A DNA stretch of 47,595 bases from the NCBI GenBank assembly GCA_046765875.1, contig JBKPSJ010000180.1:1-47595 (forward strand). Reading direction: 5' to 3'. Position 1 is the first letter of the stretch. Each line of letters opens with the position of its first letter. Both the position numbers and the translations under genes were made by a program. Under the pieces are notes generated by a model. That model was not told where the DNA came from, ran no database searches, and was given only the letters and a program-made list of their open reading frames with translations. Of the stretch, positions 42,236-47,595 are shown one piece after another. The DNA is from DASRHY01 sp046765875 (GTDB taxonomy: Bacteria > Actinomycetota > Actinomycetes > Propionibacteriales > Kribbellaceae).

Positions 42236-42304
42236 TGATTGAACCTTCCACCGCATGGAGGGCTCGCCTAGCGTGGGCAGCGACCACGCACCGCTAGGAG
42301 GGAT

Positions 42305-43249
42305 ATGCGCATGTCAGTGCGTCGACATACCCGATTCTTCGTACTCCTCGCGGGTCTGGCCACCGTCGCAGCCGGCGGGGTCGCCCCGGCGTACGCAGAC
42401 CAGGACAACTCCCCACAGTTCCCGGCCAGGATCGAGCTGCCCAGCGGCTGGCTGCCGGAGGGAATCGCCATTCGGCAGACCACCGCCTTCTTCGGCTCGC
42501 GCGCCGACGGAGACATCTACGCCGCCGACCTGCGCACCGGTGCGGGCCGCGTCATCGCTCAGGGCCCGGGTACGCCGTCGGTCGGCGTCAAGGTCGACAA
42601 CCGCGGCCGGCTGTTCGTGGCCGGCGGACCGGCCGGCACCGGACGAGTGGTCGACACCGGCACCAGCGAGCAACTGCGCAATTACCAGTTCACGACCGCG
42701 ACGAGCTTCGTCAACGACGTCGTACTGACCCCGGGCGCCGCCTGGTTCACCGACTCGCAGCAGCCGCAGTTGTACCGGGTCGCGCTCGACCAGCAGGGCA
42801 ACCCGTCGTCGACGTTCACGACGCTGCCGCTGTCCGGCGACTACCAGCACGTACCGAACGTCATCAACGCCAACGGCATCGTGCGCACTCCGGACGGCAA
42901 GGCGCTGATCATCGTGCAGTCCGCGACCGGCTTCCTGTTCCGGGTCGACACCCAGACGGGTAACACCACCAAGCTCGACCTCGGTGGCGCGGTGATGACC
43001 AACGGCGACGGCCTGCTGCTGCTCGGCCGCACCTTGTACGTCGTCCAGAACCTGCTGAACCGGATCGCGGTACTGAGACTGAACGTGCGCGGCACCGCCG
43101 GTACCCAGGTCCGGACGATCACCAGCCCGGACTTCGACGTCCCGACCACCGCGGCCGTCTTCGGCGAGCGGCTGTACCTGCCGAACGCCCGGTTCACCAC
43201 ACCGCCGACACCGGACACGCCGTACTGGGCGACGGCGGTCAGTAAGTAG
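42305..43249 (+). CDS. Secreted SMP-30/gluconolactonase-like beta-propeller protein
   Basis: A 314-residue exported protein. The signal peptide has Arg-rich n-region, hydrophobic core FVLLAGLATVAAGGVAPA and probable cleavage after AYA. The mature protein shows repeated beta-propeller strands (GRLFVAGGPAGTGRVVD, AAWFTDSQQPQLYRV, GLLLLGRTLYVVQNLLNRIAV). ATG 42305 follows a GGAGGG site closely. No catalytic metal ligands can be fixed by eye, so enzyme activity is uncertain; it could be a carbohydrate lactonase or a binding protein. Confidence 0.82.
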   Translation: MRMSVRRHTRFFVLLAGLATVAAGGVAPAYADQDNSPQFPARIELPSGWLPEGIAIRQTTAFFGSRADGDIYAADLRTGAGRVIAQGPGTPSVGVKVDNRGRLFVAGGPAGTGRVVDTGTSEQLRNYQFTTATSFVNDVVLTPGAAWFTDSQQPQLYRVALDQQGNPSSTFTTLPLSGDYQHVPNVINANGIVRTPDGKALIIVQSATGFLFRVDTQTGNTTKLDLGGAVMTNGDGLLLLGRTLYVVQNLLNRIAVLRLNVRGTAGTQVRTITSPDFDVPTTAAVFGERLYLPNARFTTPPTPDTPYWATAVSK

Positions 43250-43293
43250 GCGACCCCGCACCGGGAGTGCGCATCCGAGGACCGGGTGCGCCG

Positions 43294-43313
43294 GCGTTGG
43301 CAGGCGCCAGCGC
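43294..43313 (+). terminator. Hairpin after the beta-propeller gene
   Basis: GCGTTGGC-AGGC-GCCAGCGC gives an 8-bp stem with one G-T pair. It lies 45 bases after the stop at 43249 and before the LCP gene. Candidate terminator without U-tract. Confidence 0.45.
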
Positions 43314-43378
43314 AGCCACTTCGGTGCTGCTCGGAGCCCGAGATCCGCGTTTGAGCGATCCCGGTAGCGTGGTTGCTC

Positions 43379-44446
43379 ATGACTCAGCAGCCACGGCCGA
43401 CGGATCCGCGGTTCCCAGGCGAACCGCCCGGCGGCGTACCGCCAGTGGGACCCCCGACGGGCCCCTATCAACCGGTACGCCGCCGTCGGCGCGGCTGGAT
43501 CGGCCGGTTGATCGGCCTGGTCGTCCTGCTGTTCCTGCTGATCCTGATCTGTGTCCCGCTGTACGCGTGGTCGAAGATCAACAAGGTCGACGCGATGCCG
43601 TCGGGCGACCGGCCGGCCGACACGCCGGGCAAGACCTATCTACTGGTGGGGTCCGACAGCCGCGAGGGACTCAGCGCGGAGCAGCGCAGGAAGCTCGGCA
43701 CCGGCAGTACAGCGGGTCAGCGGACCGACACGATCATGCTGCTGCACGTGTCCGGCTCCGGCGGCCCGCCGGCGCTGATCAGCATCCCGCGGGACAGCTA
43801 CGTGACGATCCCGGGCCATGGCAAGAACAAGATCAACGCCGCCTTCGCCTACGGCGGCCCGCAGCTGCTCGTCCGTACGATCGAGAACGCCACCGGCCTG
43901 CGGATCGACGACTACGTCGAGATCGGCTTCGGCGGCTTCGTCGACGTCATCGACTCGGTCGGCGGCATCAAGATGTGTTTGCCTAAGGCAATGAAGGACA
44001 AGGACGCGCACATCAACCTGCCGGCCGGCTGCCAGCAACTGAACGGCACCAGCGCGCTCGGCTACGTCCGCGCGCGCAAGTCCGATCCGAAGGGTGACCT
44101 CGGCCGGGTCGAGCGGCAGCGCGAGATGGTCGGCGCGGTGGCGAAGAAGGCGGTGTCGCCGGCCACGATCCTCAACCCGTTCCGGTACTACAGCGTCGCT
44201 ACGTCCGGTGCGCAGGCGCTGACGGTCGATAACGACACGGGCCCGCTCGACTTGTTCAGGTTCGCCCGCGCCATGCAGAAGGTGTCCGGCAAGGACGGCG
44301 TCACACTGACCGTGCCGGTGTCCGACCCGAACCTGAGCACCCCGGTCGGATCCGCGGTGAAGTGGGACAAGGGCAAGGCCCTCGCGTTGTTCAACGCACT
44401 CAAGCAGGACCACACCAACGGCCTGTCCCAGTACGCCCAGAAGTAA
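43379..44446 (+). CDS. LytR-CpsA-Psr (LCP) cell-wall glycopolymer ligase
   Basis: A 355-residue membrane protein. The cytoplasmic Pro-rich N terminus ends in RRRRRGW, followed by one membrane helix (LIGLVVLLFLLILICVPLYA, about residues 43-62), then an extracytoplasmic LCP domain: LLVGSDSREG, RTDTIMLLHVSG, ALISIPRDSYVTIPG, KINAAFAYGG, VGGIKMCLP and ALGYVRARKS. LCP enzymes attach teichoic-acid-like polymers or arabinogalactan to peptidoglycan. ATG 43379 is preferred over TTG 43373. It is the last chromosomal gene before the mobile element. Confidence 0.93.
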   Translation: MTQQPRPTDPRFPGEPPGGVPPVGPPTGPYQPVRRRRRGWIGRLIGLVVLLFLLILICVPLYAWSKINKVDAMPSGDRPADTPGKTYLLVGSDSREGLSAEQRRKLGTGSTAGQRTDTIMLLHVSGSGGPPALISIPRDSYVTIPGHGKNKINAAFAYGGPQLLVRTIENATGLRIDDYVEIGFGGFVDVIDSVGGIKMCLPKAMKDKDAHINLPAGCQQLNGTSALGYVRARKSDPKGDLGRVERQREMVGAVAKKAVSPATILNPFRYYSVATSGAQALTVDNDTGPLDLFRFARAMQKVSGKDGVTLTVPVSDPNLSTPVGSAVKWDKGKALALFNALKQDHTNGLSQYAQK

Positions 44447-44539
44447 CCACGCGAGTCGAGTCCAGCCGACACGCCGAGGACGGTCGAGAAAGTTCTCGGA
44501 ACCCCTTGCAACGGCGGATCGCGAGGTATAGAACTAACT

Positions 44540-44719
44540 CCACGTTCCTCGCTAGAGGGACGGGATCGGGAAGCACGAGGTCCCTGTCGGAGACGCAAGT
44601 CTTCGAGTCGCCGGTGACGCGGATGACGGGTCTCGGTGCATCCCGTGAGGTCGAGAGCGTCACCCGAGACCGCACGAGGCCCCGCAAACTCATACTTTGC
44701 GGGGCCTCACCTCGTGCGG
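44540..44719 (+). ncRNA. Candidate structured RNA upstream of the integrase
   Basis: Successive hairpins: AGGGAC (44556-44561) with GTCCCT (44580-44585); an 8-bp stem 44587-44594 with 44599-44606 closed by a GCAA (GNRA) tetraloop; GGTGACGC (44613-44620) with GCGTCACC (44657-44664), enclosing ACGGG/CCCGT (44626-44630, 44642-44646); then a 13-bp hairpin at 44676-44708. An alternative helix GGTCTCGG (44629-44636) with CCGAGACC (44664-44671) excludes the third. The GNRA loop and a G-U pair favour the plus strand. A TTGCAA/TATAGA promoter-like pair lies just upstream. It is not a known family that I recognise. Confidence 0.4.
44676..44708. terminator. 13-bp hairpin terminator next to the integrase gene
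   Basis: GAGGCCCCGCAAA and TTTGCGGGGCCTC pair perfectly around a 7-base loop. Flanking CCGCACGAGG (44670-44679) and CCTCGTGCGG (44710-44719) form an outer or competing stem. It may end the candidate RNA on the plus strand, or int transcripts on the minus strand. Confidence 0.75.
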
Positions 44720-44839
44720 GCGTAACCGCGCGCACCCAAAGTAGGCGCTGACCTGCAGTGATGCGCCGAACGCAGGACCAAGCGTAGTGGAACAGAAGCA
44801 AAACGGTTGCATTTGTGGTTGCAGTTGGCCCGGCGTGTC

Positions 44840-46090
44840 TCATCCCCACAGCGCCTCCCCCATCCGCTCGGCGGCCGCTCGGGAGAGCTTGCTGGTCACA
44901 TGTGTGTAGCGCTTCGTGACGGCTAGGGACGAGTGTCCGAGGATCTCCTGGACGACGCGGATGTCCACGCCCTGCTCCAGGAGCAGAGTCGCGGCTGTGT
45001 GGCGGGCGTCGTGTGGACGAGCGCCACGTAAACCCGCCGCCTTCAGTAGAGCGCGCCATTGGTCGTAGTCGTCGCGTGGCTCGATGGGCCGGCCGTCTGA
45101 TCGTGCGAATACCAGGTCCCAGTCCTCCCATTGATCGCCGGCGGCCAATCGCTCAGCAGCCTGAGTCGCTTTGTGAGCTTTGAGCGCAGGGAGAAGGGGG
45201 GCGGGTATCGGCAGCGTGCGAGTCTTGCCGCTCTTCGGCGTCCGGAACACCCAGTCACCGCCTACACGGTGGGGACAGTATCGCGCGTGCCTTGCACACC
45301 TGGGCGGCGGGCAATGGTTCGCGTGGTACTTCTTGCCACACCCGTGCGGATCATCGCATCCGTGCTGGAACCGTCGACGTTTCAACTGGAATACCCGAGC
45401 AACGCCCTGTTCAAGATCAACGTATCGCCACCGAAGGCCGAGTGCTTCGCACTGACGAAGACCAAGGCCGAATGCTACTGACCAACGGGTACCATTCCGT
45501 ACTCGCGCTGCCTCGTCCAAGATGGCACGCGCATCTTCGCGCTGAATCGGTTCGATTTCTACATCTGTGTACTTCGGGGGATCGATCAAGGTTGCCACGT
45601 TGACACCAACGAGGCCTCGTCGCTGCGCCATCTTCAATGCACGGCTGATCAGCCGGTGTGCACCAAGGACTCGACTGTCCCCGAGTCCCTCCTTAGCAAG
45701 CTCCAGATGGAGTGCAACCAAGTGTTCCGGCTGCAACCGATCAATACGATGCCTGCCTATTCGCGGTACAACGTGATTCATCATCAACGGCCGGTAAGAC
45801 TGTTGGATACTCGACTCGCTGGCCGTACGCGGCGCTATGTCGGTGAGCCAGGTTTCGATCCATACCGCTACTGTCGGCTTCTTGCCTGCCTTTGACAGCT
45901 TGCCCGCGTCGCGCTGTTGCTCCAGCTCGCGGACCTTCCGAGCCACGCTTGCCTGAGTCGTCCCCCGTCGATGCCGGCGATCGGGTGTCCCATCGGCCTT
46001 GACACCGACCGTTACCCAACCATGCCAATATCCGTCTGCTCCCTGGTAGATGGACGACCGTTGATTGGCATTCCGACCCAACTTGATCAC
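44840..46090 (-). CDS. int: Tyrosine-recombinase integrase with Cys/His-rich insert
   Basis: A 416-residue phage-type integrase. N-terminal arm-binding region, core-binding SAM-like domain (residues about 72-165) and catalytic domain with Arg212 (GLGLRQCEALGL), His360/Arg363 (HDARHTAA), His386 (LGHSS) and nucleophile Tyr395 (TKRYTHV). Between residues 245 and 274 is a Cys/His-rich insert (C245, C251, H259, C260, C265, H268, C272, H274) that may bind zinc, common in actinobacterial AICE integrases. GTG 46090 lies on the ribosome site itself; TTG 46081 has better spacing from GGGAGG. It lies next to xis and repSA. Confidence 0.94.
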   Translation of the reverse strand: MIKLGRNANQRSSIYQGADGYWHGWVTVGVKADGTPDRRHRRGTTQASVARKVRELEQQRDAGKLSKAGKKPTVAVWIETWLTDIAPRTASESSIQQSYRPLMMNHVVPRIGRHRIDRLQPEHLVALHLELAKEGLGDSRVLGAHRLISRALKMAQRRGLVGVNVATLIDPPKYTDVEIEPIQREDARAILDEAARVRNGTRWSVAFGLGLRQCEALGLRWRYVDLEQGVARVFQLKRRRFQHGCDDPHGCGKKYHANHCPPPRCARHARYCPHRVGGDWVFRTPKSGKTRTLPIPAPLLPALKAHKATQAAERLAAGDQWEDWDLVFARSDGRPIEPRDDYDQWRALLKAAGLRGARPHDARHTAATLLLEQGVDIRVVQEILGHSSLAVTKRYTHVTSKLSRAAAERMGEALWG

Positions 46091-46094
46091 CTCC

Positions 46095-46286
46095 CTACGC
46101 GGCGTTGGCTTCGAGATTCTTGACGTAGTCCTTCAGGGCATCGATTGAGATTCGCCGCGACCGTCCGATGTACACGGAGCGAATCTCACCGTCGCCGAGT
46201 AGCTTGAACATGTGCGTCCGACCGATTCGTAAGGCCTTTGCGGCCTCTTCGATCGTCAGCAGGAGTTCTGGAGTTTCCCGCTGCAT
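46095..46286 (-). CDS. xis: Excisionase (Xis-like helix-turn-helix protein)
   Basis: A 63-residue MerR/Xis-type DNA-binding protein. LLTIEEAAKALRIGRTHMFKL is the helix-turn-helix and VYIGRSRRISIDALKDYV the wing. Two adjacent ATGs (46289, 46286) follow the site AAGGAGG; the second has the better spacing (6 bases). It is placed just upstream of int and between int and repSA, the standard order in pSAM2-like elements. It would direct excision together with Int. Confidence 0.92.
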   Translation of the reverse strand: MQRETPELLLTIEEAAKALRIGRTHMFKLLGDGEIRSVYIGRSRRISIDALKDYVKNLEANAA

Positions 46287-46317
46287 CATTGACCTCCTTT
46301 CGATTGACAGTTAGGCG

Positions 46318-47595
46318 TCAAGTGGTGCGGATCTCGTCGCGGGCAACGAGTCGTCGCTCGCGGGCGCGGGCGGCTGCGGCGTTGGCGAGTGCGGCGTCGC
46401 CGGTGGTGTGCCAGCCGATGCCGGCGTAGCCGAGTTGAGTGGCGATCGTGGTCGTGTCGTCGTCGGTCAGGTGGTCGGCGGTGCGGTGCCAGGCGCGGCG
46501 TCGCCAGTCTTGGCGGGTCTTACGCAGGGTGCGCAGGGTGACCGAGTAGGCGCGGGATCTGGTGCTGAAGTGGCCGCCGTAGCCGAGCATGTGCGCCCAC
46601 GCCTGCAGCCGGCCGTATCCGGTGCGCCAGTGCGGAACCGGGCTGTCAGCGTGGTCGAGGTCGGCGTCAAGGTCCCGAGGATCGATGCCGTCGGCCCGCA
46701 GCCGACTCTTCTGCTCGATGATCCAGGCGGCCTGGGCGCGGAGTACGTCGGCGGGTGGTTGGCCGAGGTCCCAGGCGGCAGTGATGAGCCGGCCGGGGTG
46801 GGTGCGGTCGGTGGCGTGGCTGTCGATCGTGGCTGGGGTGATCCGGGCGGAGACGTGGCCCGCGGCCTCGGTGGCCTTGGTGGCGTACTTGGCCAGGTAG
46901 GCGGCGACGGCGTCGTCGTTGATGTGGCCGCTATCGGTGGGGACGCGGACGGGTCGGATGTCGAGCTGGTCACCCCAGCAAATCTCCCACCCATCCGGCG
47001 CGGCGGGGTGGGGCGGGGTGTGGAAGCCGATCTCGAGGCCGGCGGCCCGGACGGCGTCCTCGAGGGCGCGCCAGTCCATGCAGGCCGGCGGCAGCAGCTG
47101 GTCGGGGTGATCGGGGTCGAGGCCGTCGAGGCGGAAGATCGCGTGGAAATGCACCACGCCACGAGCCTGGAACTCGGCGACCTTGGCGTAGGACACCCGC
47201 ACCTTGGCGCCGTGCTCACGAGCCTGCCGGGTGAGCAGGCGGCGGACGTGTTGGGCGGTACGCCGCCACAACTCGCCGGCGTACAGGTTCCACACCACCT
47301 GGTGCTGGTAGTCGTAGCACCGGCCGCACAGGGCCTGGCCGAGGCACTTCTCGCCCTCGCGGTGGGTACGGTTGCACACCAGGTTGACGCCGTGCGGGCA
47401 GTACTCCGGCTCTCGCCGGGGCCGGCAGGGCAGGGCCTTGACCGGCTGGTCCTTGTGGGTGCGCTTCTTCTCGCGGCGGGAGTGGACGTACCCGAACGAG
47501 GGGCGGTGAAGGTGGCGAACACGCACGGATGCCCCGCGACCTGTTCGGGGATGCCCTTGCCGCCGCGCAGCCCGGCGAGGATGAGTTGGTAGGTG
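46318..47595 (-). pseudogene. repSA: Frameshifted RepSA-type replication initiator (5' end outside window)
   Basis: The actinobacterial AICE initiator RepSA. From the window end the minus strand reads GLRGGKGIPEQVAGHPCVFATFTAP in one frame. The expected continuation SFGYVHSRREKK and everything after it (CPHGVNLVC, CGRCYDYQHQVVWNLYAGELWRR, RGVVHFHAIFRLDG with its H-x-H metal motif, YLAKYATKATEAAGH) is in another. The switch is at a run of four G (plus strand 47500-47503) where five would restore the frame. Either the gene is inactive or one base was lost in sequencing. The N-terminal part is cut by the window edge. Confidence 0.85.

Larger units (their letters stand above)
44447..44839 (+). 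other. Gene-free stretch between LCP gene and integrase
   Basis: No protein-coding frame with a plausible start and ribosome site is seen in these 393 bases. No recognisable tRNA is seen on either strand. It holds a promoter-like pair TTGCAA (44506-44511) and TATAGA (44527-44532), a run of hairpins (see the RNA candidate) and a long terminator-like hairpin. The attachment site of the int-carrying element should lie here or close by, but no direct repeat can be identified from one end alone. Confidence 0.6.

Noticed and set aside
44676..44719. CRISPR or insertion-sequence end
   Set aside because: The repeat is a single hairpin with no spacer array, no transposase and no target duplication.
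44447..44839. tRNA gene as attachment site for the integrase
   Set aside because: No acceptor, T-loop or anticodon arrangement could be folded on either strand. A short TTCGAG near 44602 lies in a GNRA hairpin, not in a T-arm.

Overview
The window is high-GC DNA with actinobacterial gene style: GTG starts, ATGA stop/start overlaps, leaderless-looking promoters, PspC, DUF3263 and LytR-C families, and a RepSA/Int/Xis integrative element. It fits an aerobic soil actinomycete, perhaps a Kribbella-like member of the Propionibacteriales. The genus is inference from gene content, not proven by any marker here.

Layout. (1) 1-3544: a PspC-type two-component system (response regulator cut by the window start, histidine kinase) divergent from a PspC/LiaF-like membrane protein and a small membrane protein. 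(2) 3652-3891: a cold-shock gene, closed by a strong hairpin shared with the next operon. (3) 3957-21350: a methylamine/one-carbon island. A nine-gene leftward operon runs betB, glycine betaine ABC transporter (proV, fused double proW, proX), dimethylglycine oxidase, then soxB-soxD-soxA-soxG. Opposite or beside it lie purU, betA, an IclR regulator and a MetF-like reductase. (4) 21323-28036: a corrinoid methyltransferase module. The leftward genes are IclR, corrinoid protein, methyl-THF:corrinoid methyltransferase, a RACo-type reductive activator, DUF1638 and a VOC protein. An MttB-family methyltransferase diverges from them.

Read together, (3) and (4) encode a full route from choline to glycine: choline to betaine aldehyde (BetA) to betaine (BetB, plus uptake). 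The first N-methyl would then be removed by a corrinoid methyltransferase system of the kind best known from anaerobes, giving methyl-THF and dimethylglycine. Dimethylglycine oxidase and heterotetrameric sarcosine oxidase remove the other two methyls as methylene-THF. MetF-like and PurU proteins process the C1 load. No Rieske-type betaine demethylase is present in the window. A repeated 10-bp element (consensus TGCGTATTAC) marks three intergenic regions around the first IclR gene and is the likely operator.

(5) 28054-44446: mostly ordinary chromosome. It holds a zinc alcohol dehydrogenase; a SAM-I riboswitch controlling a threonine-synthase-family enzyme plus a ThiS/MoaD-like sulfur carrier (probably a methionine locus); an AlkA-like glycosylase; a monomeric sarcosine oxidase-like flavoprotein; a small HExxH membrane protein; otsB and otsA, separated; LytR-C and DUF3263 genes; an amidase; a Gfo/Idh/MocA oxidoreductase; an FGGY kinase; a Xaa-Pro aminopeptidase-like protein; a secreted beta-propeller protein; and an LCP protein. 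(6) 44447-47595: a 393-base gene-free stretch that looks like a structured RNA, then int, xis and a frameshifted repSA of an AICE-type mobile element that runs past the window end.
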